A stretch of 64,000 nt of DNA, taken from contig NC_133117.1 of NCBI RefSeq assembly GCF_022965805.1, forward strand, positions 10,068,183-10,132,182, in the 5' to 3' direction. The translations under genes and the position numbers were made by a program. The notes under the pieces were generated by a model. That model saw nothing but the letters and a program-made list of their open reading frames with translations, made no database searches and was not told the DNA's origin. Positions within the stretch are counted from its first letter, which is position 1, and each line of letters begins with the position of its first letter. This DNA is from Primulina eburnea (taxonomy: Eukaryota; Streptophyta; Magnoliopsida; Lamiales; Gesneriaceae). Below are positions 34,428 to 45,128 of the stretch, piece after piece.

Positions 34428-35923
34428 TGATAGGTGTTGTTTTTACATGTTTTATTGCATTAGTTTGTGTGTGTTTTCATTGTGCATGCGTACATTTCGT
34501 TTACATTTTGTTCATTTTAGATTAAACATTTGCATGTGATCGTGTCTCACTTTGATGTGACGAATTCCCAGGAAAAACGGCCGGAAAAACGGAACTCGGA
34601 GCCAAGTGCTAAGCTAACAAGATTTTGTACAGACAGACTGGCGCCCTGAGCGGTAATTTTCTACCGCCTGGGCGCGAGAAAGGAGTTGAAAGAGATTTTA
34701 CAGAAAGTGTTGCGCTCGGGCGGTGAATTTCTACCGCCCGAGCGCGAGCAGGGATCCAATCTACAGAAGAGTCGGCGCTCGAGCGGTAGTTTTCTACCGC
34801 CCGAGCGCGAATGCCGCACATCCCAAGAGATTTTACAGAAGGTGTGGCGCTCGAGCGGTAGTTTTCTACCGCCCGAGCGCCACCTATTTTTGGAAAAAAA
34901 TTGTGTGTGATTCCTTACCTTATTTTTGGAGGGTGGCTGATATGGAAAGGAGGGGTGGACGTTTTGGACATCATTCAGACATATTCAGACTCTATTATTC
35001 AGGCGCCACAAGCCTTGGAGAGCACTTTGCGCTTGGATTGAAGATTTGAAGTTTTCCGGGCGTCATTCTTCGTGTTCTTCGTCAATTCTCGTATTTCTAA
35101 TTTAGTTTTCATCTTTTAAACTTTGTTTTGTTGATTTTCAATCATGAACTTTAGTAGCTAAACTTTTAATATTTGTTGGGATTTAAGGGGAGCCTACCCC
35201 AAACTTTGATTTGAATTAATTTATGTTCGATTGTTGTGTTATTCTTGATTATACTATTGTTTAATTGTGTTGTTGAAGCGTAGCTAACTTTAACAACGTT
35301 TTTATATCACGAGTGAGTTCGAGAGAATAACTAGTGATAGGATCGAGTAGTATAATCCGCGGATCTACAATTTACATAGATATATGAAATTGGATACGTG
35401 CCGATAATCATAGTCCTAAGGGTCGAAAATTAGGGGATTTCATAAATCGAAATGCGATCCACCCTTGATAAATAATTAAAGACATTTAATTACTTCATTG
35501 GGTAGAATTAGTTTGGCATAGCTCGAGAGAGTGTGTTAAATTGAATAGGAGATCATGTCGGAAGCATATAAACACGATTGAACGAATTAACAAATTAATA
35601 AAGGGTAGGTGAACCAGAATTCCCAACAAATTCATTTATCATCGAAATTTAATCAATTGATCTAGCATTCATATCTCTTCATTAAATTCTTGAACTTGTT
35701 TATTTAGTTTTATTAAATTTTATTAGTTATAAAACAATCAAATCAAATTTCATTGCTAAAGTTTTAATAACTGGAATAATTATTGTTAAACACAGTCTTC
35801 AGTGGAACTATAATTGTACTCACGTACACTATATTATAACTTGACATCATGCACTTGCGATTATTTTGAGCATATAAAACATATTTTTATTGAGGATTCC
35901 ACAGTGCAAGTTTTGCTCGATCA
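34428..35923 (+). repeat. Element 4 5' LTR (1496 bp)
   Basis: Matches 55345-56838. It holds four GC-rich hairpin units at 34640-34881. The rest is AT-rich and non-coding. Confidence 0.93.
34640..34881 (+). repeat. Paired-arm GC hairpin array in the element 4 5' LTR
   Basis: Four units starting at 34640, 34712, 34774 and 34846. The best has the arm GGCGCTCGAGCGGTAG, a TTTT loop and the arm CTACCGCCCGAGCGCC. This is a 16-bp stem with one mismatch. Spacers carry a repeated TACAGA motif, so the whole unit is about 62-72 bp. The 3' LTR copy is at 55557-55797. Confidence 0.85.
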
Positions 35924-35929
35924 AGTTTT

Positions 35930-35947
35930 TGGCGCCGTTGCCGGGGA
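35930..35947 (+). other. Element 4 primer-binding site (tRNA-Asp)
   Basis: TGGCGCCGTTGCCGGGGA is complementary to the 3' end of plant tRNA-Asp, the usual Athila primer. Confidence 0.9.
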
Positions 35948-36047
35948 CTATTAATCTACAATTTTATTTTTAGTCGTTTTCTTTAGCGTTATTTTATTTA
36001 TCTTGAGATAACACTCCATATTTTATTCCAGATATCTTGTCTAGTGC

Positions 36048-38460
36048 ATGCCAAAGTCACTTGATGTGGAGCTTGAGTTTGATCCTGAAATCGAAAGAAC
36101 TTTCCGCATGAGAAGACATCAGCAGAGGCTAAAAGAACTGATTTTGAGGCAGTTGAATGATCAAGAGGAGGAACGTCGTGAAGATAGACATGTGGAGATA
36201 CCGCGCCGCATACCAATGCTGGAGTATGCCCAACCTTCTTTGGAGGGTGCACGCCCTAGCATTGTGAGGCCTATCGTGCGGGCAAATCATTTTGAAATCA
36301 AGCCAGCCATAATCCAGATGATTCAGAACACAGTCCAATTTGGAGGAACTGCAATGGATGACCCAAACACGCACATCGCGGATTTTCTTGAAATTTGCGA
36401 TACTTTTAAATTCAATGGAGTTTCTGATGATGCTGTTAGGTTGCGTTTATTTCCTTTCTCCTTACGTGATAAAGCTAAAGCGTTGTTAAATTGTTTGCTT
36501 GTAGGTTCGATCGCTACATGGGAGGACATGGCGAAAGCATTTCTCATCAAATACTTCCCTCCCTCCAAGACCATGAAGCACGGACAAACATTACAACATT
36601 TGCTTAATTCGATCAGGAATCTTTATATGAGGCATGGGAACGCTTCAAGGATCTACTACGAAGATGCCCACATCACGAGTTACCACTTGGGTTAGTCGTT
36701 CAAATATTATATTATGGTTTGCTTACTCCTAACCGTACTATGATAGATGCTGTTGCTTGTGGAAACCTGTTGAGGAAGACTGCGGAAGAAGGATATGAGT
36801 TGTTGGAGGAGATGGCTGCTAGCAGTTATCATCCTCAATCTGACAGGAACAACCAGCGGAGAAGTGCAGGAGTTCACCAGATAACTGATTTTTCTGCTAT
36901 TACTGCACAACTTCATGCATTGAACAGGAAGCTGGATGGCTTGAACATGGGTGGCATAGCTATGCGTCTTCAGGAGATATTCTGTGAGAAATGTGGAGGA
37001 GAACACTATGTGAAAGACTGTCAAGATGGAAATCCCTTCTATGTGCAAAATGAGGCACCGGTGAATCAAGTGGGAGTCCAAAACCGCCCAAGGAATGACC
37101 CTTATTCAAACACATACAATCCTGGGTGGAGGCAACATCCCAACTTCTCATGGGGCGGTCAAAACAGTCATAATACACCGCAAGGAGGACAAAAATATGG
37201 GAAACAACCGATGTACAGATCCGATCCTCCTAGAGAAGAAAAGTCCGACTTGGAGCAAATGATGTCTAAGTTTATTTCATCCACTGAAACTAGACTTCAA
37301 AATCAGGATGCGTCGATAAAGGGGCTTGAAAATCAGATTGGTCAGTTAGCGAAGATGATAGCAAGCAGAGAGCCAGGCACCTTGCCAAGTAACACAGAGA
37401 CTAATCCAAAAGAGCAAGTGAAGGCCATTGAGTTGAAGAGTGGGAAAGTTTTGGAGTCAAGGGAGAAAGAGAAAACTCAAACAGTGGATGAGCAAACTGT
37501 GACATCTAAAGGTAAGTCTTCTAACTCTACACTAGTACCCACTGCACAACCTAAAATTGTTATTTCTCCAACTTTCCCTGCAGCATTGAAAAAAGCAAAA
37601 CTAGATGCACAATTCGGTAAGTTTCTTGAGGTATTTAAAAAATTGCATATCAATATTCCCTTCGCCGATGCTTTAATGCAAATGCCTAGTTATGCTAAAT
37701 TTTTGAAGGACATTTTAGCTAATAAGAGGAAGTTGGAAGATCTCATGACAGTGAAATTAACTGAAAATTGCTCCGCTTTGGTGCAAAACAAAATCCCACC
37801 GAAACTCAAAGACCCAGGGAGTTTCTCTATTCTTTGCATGATTGGTGATGTTGTTTTTCATAAAGCGTTATGTGATCTTGGTGCAAGTATTAATCTTATG
37901 TCATTGTCTGTGTTTAAGAAACTTGGGTTGGGAGAGCCTAAGCCGACGAGGATGTCCTTGCAACTGGCTGACAGATCTGCCAAGTACCCCCGCGGAGTGA
38001 TTGAGGATGTGCTAGTGAAAGTGGACAAATTCATTTTTTCTCCGGATTTCGTGGTTCTCGACATGGAGGAGGATACAGAGATGCCTCTAATTTTGGGGAG
38101 ACTGTTCCTTGCAACTGGCAAGGCACTGATTGATGTACAAGAAGGGAATTTGAGATTAAGAGTGGGCGAGGAAGAGATTACTTTTAATGTCTTTAATGCA
38201 CTTAAGCACACACTGCATTCTGATAGTTGTTTTAGAATTGATCCTTTTGACTCTCTTGTGTCTCACTATGTGCAGGATGCTCTTAGGGACCCTTTGGAGG
38301 CCACTATCACTACTGAATTAGGAGAAGAGGAATTGGATGAAGAAAAAGCTGAAATAGTGGCACACTTTAATGCCAACCATCCATGGAGAAAGCCAATGAG
38401 GATGCGACTGGAGGATCTAGGAGAACGAAGAGATTTGACCCCAAAAAAGGTCAAGCATCG
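36048..38460 (+). pseudogene. Element 4 Gag-protease, frameshifted
   Basis: Starts MPKSLDVELEFDPEIERTF at 36048. The gag core contains HIADFLEICDTFKFNGVSDD and FPFSLRDKAKALL. The frame shifts near 36610-36625 and gag continues in the second frame (GLLTPNRTMIDA onward). A zinc-knuckle-like CEKCGGEHYVKDC follows. The aspartic protease has ALCDLGASINLMSLSVF and MPLILGRLFL, the Athila version with DLG instead of DTG/DSG. A further frameshift near 38445-38465 separates it from pol. Two frameshifts make it non-functional as read. Confidence 0.9.
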
Positions 38461-38489
38461 AGGAGCCACCAACACTTGAGCTAAAGCCG

Positions 38490-39828
38490 TTGCCTCCACA
38501 CCTCAAGTACGTTTACTTAGGTGAGAATAACACATTACCTGTCATTATTTCTGCTGCTTTGACAGATGTGATGGAAGACAAACTGTTGGAGGTTCTGAAA
38601 GCTCACAAGGGTGCATTTGCGTGGAAGGTGGCGGATATTAAAGGGATCAATCCATCAGCCTGCATGCACAAGATCTTGATGGAAGACAAGTACTCACCTC
38701 TTGTGCAACCTCAGAGAAGATTGAATCCTAAGATGCAAGTTGTAGTAAAGGCAGAAAAGATTAAGCTTCTCGATGCAGGTATTATCTATCCTATATCTGA
38801 TAGTGCATGGGTAAGTCCGGTTCAGTGTGTGCCAAAAAAGGGTGAGATTACTGTGATTACAAATGATAATAATGAACTAATACCCACAAGGACTGTTACG
38901 GGATGGCGTGTTTGCATTGATTATAGGAAATTGAATGATGCCACCCGAAAAGACCACTTTCTCCTTCCCTTTATTGATCAAATGCTTGAAAGGTTAACGG
39001 GTCATGAGTTTTATTGTTTTCTAGATGGGTATTCGGGGTATAATCAAATCACCATTGCACATGAGGACCAAGAGAAAACCACTTTCACTTGTCCTTATGG
39101 AACTTTCGCTTTTCGCCGCATGCCATTTGGTCTTTGTAATGCCCCTGCCACATTTCAACGTTGCATGACCGCTATATTCCATGATATGATAGAAACTTTT
39201 CTTGAAATTTTTATGGAAGACTTCTCTATTTTCGGCCCTTCTTTTGATGACTGTTTGAAGAACTTGAAGGTGGTGTTGTTGAGATGTGAGGAGACGAATT
39301 TGGTGCTAAATTGGGAAAAGTGTCATTTCATGGTACAAGAGGGAATTGTCCTAGGGCACAAGATTTCGGAGCACGGAATAGAGGTGGATAAGGCGAAAGT
39401 TGAAGTTATCAAGAACTTATCACCTCCGGCGTCCATAAAGGGAGTTAGAAGTTTTCTAGGACACGCCGGTTTTTATCGGCGTTTTATAAAAGATTTTTCA
39501 AAAATTGCCAAACCTCTATCTTCCTTACTTATGAAAGATGTGCCATTTGATTTCAATTCTGACTGTTTACAGGCATACGAGGATTTGAAGGAGCGCATGG
39601 TGACGGCTCCTGTCTTGGTAGCACTGGATTGGGATCTACCTTTCGAGATCATGTGCGATGCCAGTGACACTGCAGTGGGGGCCGTACTTGGCCAGCGGCA
39701 AAACAAGGTATTTCATACAATTTACTATGCAAGTAAGACCTTAGATGAGGCTCAATTGAATTATGCAACAACTGAAAAGGAATTACTTGCAGTAGTATTT
39801 GCACTTGACAAATTTCATTCATACCTTG
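38490..39828 (+). pseudogene. Element 4 Pol part 1: RT and start of RNase H
   Basis: Opens in the frame PPHLKYVYLGENNTLPVII. RT motifs include VCIDYRKLNDATRKDHFLLP, FLDGYSGYNQI and FGLCNAPATFQRCM. The active site reads FMEDFSIFG, where Athila elements have FMDD: the first catalytic Asp is Glu. RNase H begins MCDASDTAVGAVLGQ and TTEKELLAVVFALDKF. The frame is cut after FHSYL by the solo LTR (39829-41890) and resumes at 41896. Confidence 0.9.
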
Positions 39829-39958
39829 TGTAATGCCCAAGAATTAATCACTGCAATTAACGATGATTGATTTATCATTTCATGTGATTATGACGGGATT
39901 AATCGGGACACCGAGAAATGTATTCAGAAATAAAATTATGAAAGATATGAGAATGCCA

Positions 39959-40114
39959 GACCGCACCCGCGGTAAGGGGAGGACCGCACCCGCGGTGGTG
40001 CTACGGGAATTTGAAAGAATCGATACAGCAGGGTGACCGCACCCGCGGTGCTTACGAGACCGCACCCGCGGTGCAAGACCGCACCCGCGGTGCTAATGCG
40101 ACCGCACCCGCGGT
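39959..40114 (+). repeat. Six exact copies of GACCGCACCCGCGGT
   Basis: Copies start at 39959, 39982, 40035, 40058, 40077 and 40100. Each contains the self-complementary ACCGC-ACCC-GCGGT. They fall into three pairs with 23-bp start-to-start spacing. The array lies 130-285 bp from the LTR start, just before the TATA-like run. Confidence 0.93.
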
Positions 40115-40947
40115 GTTGCGTGTCTTGCGGAAAATGAGCCATGTGCCGGAATGCATGCGCGAGTTGTCTAGATATATATATAGACATGCAAGTCGGTTTT
40201 CAGAACATAAATGGAGGAGAAAGGGTCGAAGCTTTGGCACGAGAAATCCTTACGCCTTTTGTGAAAAATCCGTCCGTCTGAATTTGAATCCGACTTCGGT
40301 ATCGAGTTCCTAGCAACGTAGGCTACAACTGGACGTAAGTTTTACTACGTTTTGACATGCTTTGAAATTATGGTGTTGTCAGAATTGAATGGAACTCATA
40401 TATGTTGTTCTTGACATGTTAGACAGCGTAGAATCGAAGTCAGATTAAGAAACGGACTGAATATGAACTTGTTATGATTTCAGAATAAGATTGAATAAGA
40501 ATTGATATCCAGATTGAGTGGTTATCGATTATGAGATATTAGAATTAATATCTGATTGAAATGGTATTGTTGGGTATATTGATATTATACCGTTATGCCA
40601 TCGATATTGAATTAGGTTAAGTATTGAGCAGAACAGATTTGATTCGAGTGGTGTATTGATATTATACTCCTCGATATTGTTCTTGTCAGATCGATATTGA
40701 TAGGTTTTGAGTTCGAGACTTCGACAGAGCCAGAGTATCAGAAAGAAAGGTATAAATTAATGTTGAGTTGGGATTGCACAACTCGAGGAAGGTTTCACTC
40801 GAGTTTCCCTAAATCACATACTTTTACTTATTGCATTGATATTTGCAATTGATCAGACTTATGATTGTAGTCTATTGATTGATAGCTAATGTGTGATAAG
40901 ATTGATATTTGTAGCCTATTGATTTATAGCTACTGCATGTAATGACT

Positions 40948-41201
40948 GCTGATTCGCTAGTCATTGACTGATTGCTTAGATACTGACTGTATGTATTGAT
41001 TACTGAGTCGTTGAGTCATAGGCTGATTCGCCTAGTCACCGGCTGATTCGTCTGGTGATTGACTGATTCGTCTAAATATAAACTGATTCGCTTAATTACA
41101 GGCTGAGTTGTCTGATTATGGGCTGATTCGCCTAATTACCGGCTGATTCGTCGGGTTATTGACTGAGTCGTCAATTCTGTGGCTGATTCGCCCAGACACT
41201 G
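40948..41201 (+). repeat. 20-bp minisatellite in the solo LTR
   Basis: Nine in-phase 20-bp units start at 41022 (consensus GCTGATTCGCCTAATTACNG), preceded by about four degenerate units. Element 5 LTRs lack this array. Confidence 0.85.
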
Positions 41202-41895
41202 ATATATGAATTATATCGATGCCGTTTAGGAATTGATTCATTCCTATCGACTGAGATTCGATATAATACCTATATTCAGACATCGGGATCCCTAGAATAG
41301 AGTTGAGTCGAGTCTGAGACGACGCGTCAGTGGAGTCGAGTCTGAGACGACGTGTCGGTTGAGTTGAGTCTGATACGACATGGTGATTTACATTTTTTAC
41401 ATCATTCATGATTATTGAATGTTTGATATTGATTTATGTTTCTGATTTGGAACATGTTATGAGTAATTCTTATATGCTTTCGTATATGCTTTTATATGAT
41501 TGCATGTATACATTGTTTATACTGGGATATTTATATCTCACCGGAGTTATCCGGCTGTTGTCTTGTTTGTATGTGTGCATGACAACAGGTGGGGCTGGAT
41601 CAGGGTCAAGAAGAGGATGAGAGAAGACAGATAGCGTGGTGATTCCGGACTTGGTTTAGAGATAGGGTTAGACACTTGATATTAGCTGTTAAACTCTAGT
41701 TGAATAAATGTATGTTGTACAGGACTTGTACTGTTATACTGAGATGTATGTTCATGTTTAATATGTAATTTGAGTAAATTACATTACGTTTCCGCTTTGT
41801 ATTTTAATAAAAAATTTTAGACCCTGTTTTATAATTGATTAATTAGTCCCAAACATGATTAAGAACTTGATTAGCGTCCGGGTCCCCACACCTTG

Positions 41896-42933
41896 TTTTG
41901 TCCAAAGTAATTGTATTCACTGATCATTCTGCCCTTAAATACTTACTTGCTAAAAAAGATGCAAAGCCACGCTTACTTCGGTGGATTTTATTATTGCAAG
42001 AGTTCGACTTAGAAATCCAAGACAAGAAAGGTGTTGAGAATGTGGTAGCAGATCACTTGTCTAGATTAGAATTTATTTGTGATGATTCTGTCGATCATGC
42101 TATCAATGATTGGTTCCCTGATGAGCAACTCTTTGAGGTGAGAAATTGTCCTTGGTATGCAAATTTCGCTAACTTTCTTGTCACAGGCACACCTCCACCA
42201 AACCTATCGTTTCACCAACGAAAGAAATTCTTTTCTGACGTGAAACACTATTTTTGGGAGGAACCGTTTTTGTTCAAAATTTGTGCAGATGGCATGATAA
42301 GAAGGTGTGTTGCAAAGGAAGAGTTCGATCAAATTCTCAACCATTGCCATGACCGTGAGGTAGGTGGTCATTTCGGACCAACAAGGACGGCATCCAAGGT
42401 ACTTGAATGTGTCTTTTATTAGCCAACCCTCTTTAAAGATGCTCGTTCTTATGTGCTACATTGTGATAAATGCCAGCGGTCAGGTAACATCTCTAACCGT
42501 CATGAAATGCCTTTAAATAATATCATTGAGTGTGAGGTTTTTGATGTGTGGGGGATAGACTTCATGGGACCGTTTCCCAGTTCTTTCACGAAAAAATACA
42601 TCTTGGTTGCGGTGGATTATGTGTCTAAGTGGGTAGAGGCGGAAGCGTACGTCACTAATGATGCTCAAGTGGTCCTAAAATTTTTACAGAAAAACATTTT
42701 TAATCGATTTGGAACACCACGAGCAATCATTAGTGATGGTGGCACGCATTTTTGTAACAAACTATTTGAAAAACTTTTGAGCAAATATGGTGTCACACAT
42801 AAGATCTCTACCCCCTATCACCCCCAGACGAGTGGTCAAGTGGAAGTGTCGAACCGAGAGATAAAGCGAATTCTGGAGAAAGTGGTAGGTGTCAGTAGGA
42901 AAGATTGGTCGGTGAGATTAGATGATGCTCTTT
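41896..42933 (+). pseudogene. Element 4 Pol part 2: RNase H end and integrase core
   Basis: Continues from 39828 after the solo LTR with [19 protein letters not shown], which supplies the last RNase H Asp. The integrase zinc region has [12 protein letters not shown] and [13 protein letters not shown] at 42420-42422 stands where the family has Trp. The core keeps Asp in [10 protein letters not shown], Asp in IISDGGTHF and Glu in GQVEVSNRE. The frame is cut after LDDAL by element 5 and resumes at 50448. Confidence 0.9.
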
Positions 42934-44478
42934 TGTGGGGACCCGGACGCTAATCAAGTTCTTAATCATCATTGGGACTAATTAATCAATTATAAACAGG
43001 GTCTAAATTTTTTTTTTTTTTATGCGGAACGTAGTGAAATCAAACTAATATACAACTCAGTATATAAAAGTACAAGTCCTGTACTACAAACATACATTCA
43101 ACTAAGGTTTAAACAACTAATGTCAAGTGTCCAACCCTATCTACAATCCAAGTCCGGAGCCTCCACTCTAATCACGATCTCTCCTCATCTCCTGGACCCT
43201 GATCCTGTCCCACCTGTTGTCAAGTACACATACAGACAAGACAACAGCCGGATAACTCCGGTGAGAATAAATCCCAGTATAAATCAACGAAACATGCAAT
43301 CATATAAACAAATATAAAGCATGTAATCAGGTAACATAATATGTAACAAATCTGAAACATAATCAATATCATGCTGTCGACAATACTCGTAGATCTACAA
43401 TTCAGACTAGACTCAATCCTAGTCCAGGGATCCCGGTTTCCAGATGTGGTATTCCTATATCGAATTCCGTAAAGGATGGAACCATAATCTCTATTACTCG
43501 ATATAACCAGTGCCCTGGTATTCCTATATCGAATTCCGTAATAGAAGAATTCCAATACCTTTTACTCGATATAACCAAATATGGTGTTCCTATATCGAAT
43601 TCCGTAATAGATTCCATTACTCGATATAACCAAACATCCAGTGTCCTGACCTAACCGTCAAGGACTGTAGCTCTATCGCTAGCATCCTATCTTGTGACAT
43701 CGTGCAATGTGCTGTGGCGATACCACCACTATCCGGCACGGTGTGTCACAAGACAGTTCGACCAATACCTGTTGTCTAGATATCAAGAGAACAAGTATAT
43801 TAATCAAATCAATGCAAATATCAATGCACTAAAGTAAAGTATGTGATTTAGGGAAACCCAAGTCCATACCGACTCAAGTCCATCTCCCAATACCACATTG
43901 ACTTATACCTTTCTTTCGTCGGTGTCTGGCTCAGTCGAAGTCCTCAACTCACAGCCTGTCTGATACTGACAATACCAACAATCTCATGTCAAGATACCGT
44001 TCAAATCAATAACAATCTGATCAATCTAGATTTAATTCAAAATCAACGGTATAATGGTACAATTTCAGTATCCCCGTCAATACAACATCACCAGATAATA
44101 GTTACAATCCATAACCAATATCCAATATAATCTGTAATCCAATCACAATTCAAATCTGTCCGGTATAACTCAATATACCCTAACAATTCATAACAATTCC
44201 ATAATCAGTCCGTTTCTTAATCTGACTTCGATTCTACGATGTCTAATATGTCAAGAACATCATATATGAATTCCATTCAATTCTGACAATAGCATAATTT
44301 CAAAGCATGTCAAAACATAGCAAAACTTACGTCAAAGTGTAGCCTACGTCGCTAGGAACTCGGTACCGAAGTCGGATTCAAAATCAGACGGACAGATTTC
44401 TCAGAAAAGGCGTAAGGATTTTCAACAACTTTCCTCGACCCTCTTCTCTCGATTCTGATTTCTGAGGAAATGTCTTGC

Positions 44479-44481
<3 letters not shown>

Positions 44482-44541
<60 letters not shown>
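44482..44541. repeat. (TA)30 microsatellite at the putative TATA position
   Basis: 60 bp of pure TA. The other LTR of the same element has only 8 units (50033-50048). Confidence 0.95.
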
Positions 44542-44544
<3 letters not shown>

Positions 44545-44590
44545 CTCGCGCATGCCTCAAGCCAAGTGGCTTAATTCTCATATTACACGT

Positions 44591-44805
44591 CTCGCGCTCG
44601 GGCGGTGGCAATCTACCGCTCGGGCGCGAGCTCGGCGCTCGGGCGGTTAAAATCTACCGCCCGGGCACGAAGGATTCTGTCCGCATACATCTACGTTGGC
44701 GCTCGGGCGGTCATAAACTACCGCCCGGCCGCCACCTCCTCTGCCCGGAGCATACTCTTGTTGCACAATGGCGCTCGGGCGGTCATTTTCTACCGCTCGG
44801 GCGCC
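44591..44805 (-). repeat. Paired-arm GC hairpin array in the element 5 3' LTR
   Basis: Four units with GCGCTCGGGCGGT and ACCGC(C/T)CGGGCGC arms 21 bp apart start to start, nearly the element 4 arm sequence. The array is 130-344 bp from the LTR start in element orientation, in the slot where the related solo LTR has the 15-mer array. The 5' LTR copy is at 50098-50311. Confidence 0.88.
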
Positions 44806-44935
44806 AACAGTTCTGTCCGAAACTTACCCAAGTCATGTGTACTCTTAATTCGTGTCCCGATTAATCCTTTCGTAATCATATCAAATTATAAATCAATAAT
44901 TACCGATTACTAGAATTAAATTTCCGGGCATTACA

Positions 44936-44950
44936 TTCCTCCCCCCTAAG
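44936..44950 (-). other. Element 5 polypurine tract
   Basis: The minus strand reads CTTAGGGGGGAGGAA next to the LTR start TGTAATG. Confidence 0.87.
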
Positions 44951-44954
44951 ATAT

Positions 44955-44972
44955 GATTTCGTCCTCGAAATC
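44955..44972 (-). other. Conserved hairpin beside the element 5 polypurine tract
   Basis: GATTTCG-TCCT-CGAAATC, the counterpart of 27665-27682. The terminal pair is G-C here and A-T in element 3. A further T-A pair extends the stem to 8 bp. Confidence 0.6.
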
Positions 44973-45029
44973 ACAAGCAATCTATCATATCAACAAGGAG
45001 TATATACAGAAATGTATTCCAAATTTACA

Positions 45030-45128
45030 TTAGCGAAATAATGCTGGGAATTCCTGTCTCATATCAGATTCAGTCTCCCACGTAGCTTCTTCAACACCAT
45101 GACGAGTCCATTGTACTTTTACCAACGG
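45030..45128 (-). pseudogene. Element 5 pol C-terminal scrap and integrase-deletion junction
   Basis: A short stretch encodes [18 protein letters not shown] and ends FPALFR then TAA (45030-45032). This is the chromodomain-like tail of pol, out of frame with the RNase H segment. The join is at 45115-45128, where the minus strand reads CCGTTGGTAAAAGT. This sequence can encode both the end of the upstream part (SVGKS) and the start of the tail (LVKV). The HHCC and DDE regions are absent. Confidence 0.82.

Larger units (their letters stand above)
39829..41890 (+). mobile_element. Solo gypsy LTR (2062 bp) with TSD CCTTG, inside element 4 RNase H
   Basis: Starts TGTAATGCCC and ends GGGTCCCCACA, flanked by CCTTG at 39824-39828 and 41891-41895. 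It is related to the LTRs of element 5 in inverse orientation: same termini, shared GGATTAATCGGGACAC-type start and shared CGACTTCGGTA..GAGTTCCTAGC. It contains a 15-mer palindrome array (39959-40114), a TATA-like ATATATATAG near 40172 and a 20-bp minisatellite (40948-41201). Confidence 0.92.
42934..44935 (-). repeat. Element 5 3' LTR (2002 bp)
   Basis: Matches 48495-50442. It holds three 66-69-bp repeats from 43447 (TATATCGA paired with TCGATATA in each), a 60-bp (TA)30 run at 44482-44541 and the GC hairpin array at 44591-44805. Confidence 0.93.

Noticed and set aside
34686..35049. ORFs rich in RAV..FYRPSA or LPPERE repeats over the hairpin arrays (also 44475-44913, 50021-50420, 55542-55965)
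   Set aside because: They are translations of the GC-rich palindromic repeats and appear in several frames and on both strands; no independent coding signal.
39959..40114. Regular short repeats resembling a CRISPR array
   Set aside because: Eukaryotic LTR context, irregular short spacers, no cas genes; the repeats are self-complementary 15-mers inside a solo LTR.
44384..44611. ORF with a long Tyr-Ile run
   Set aside because: Translation of the (TA)30 microsatellite.
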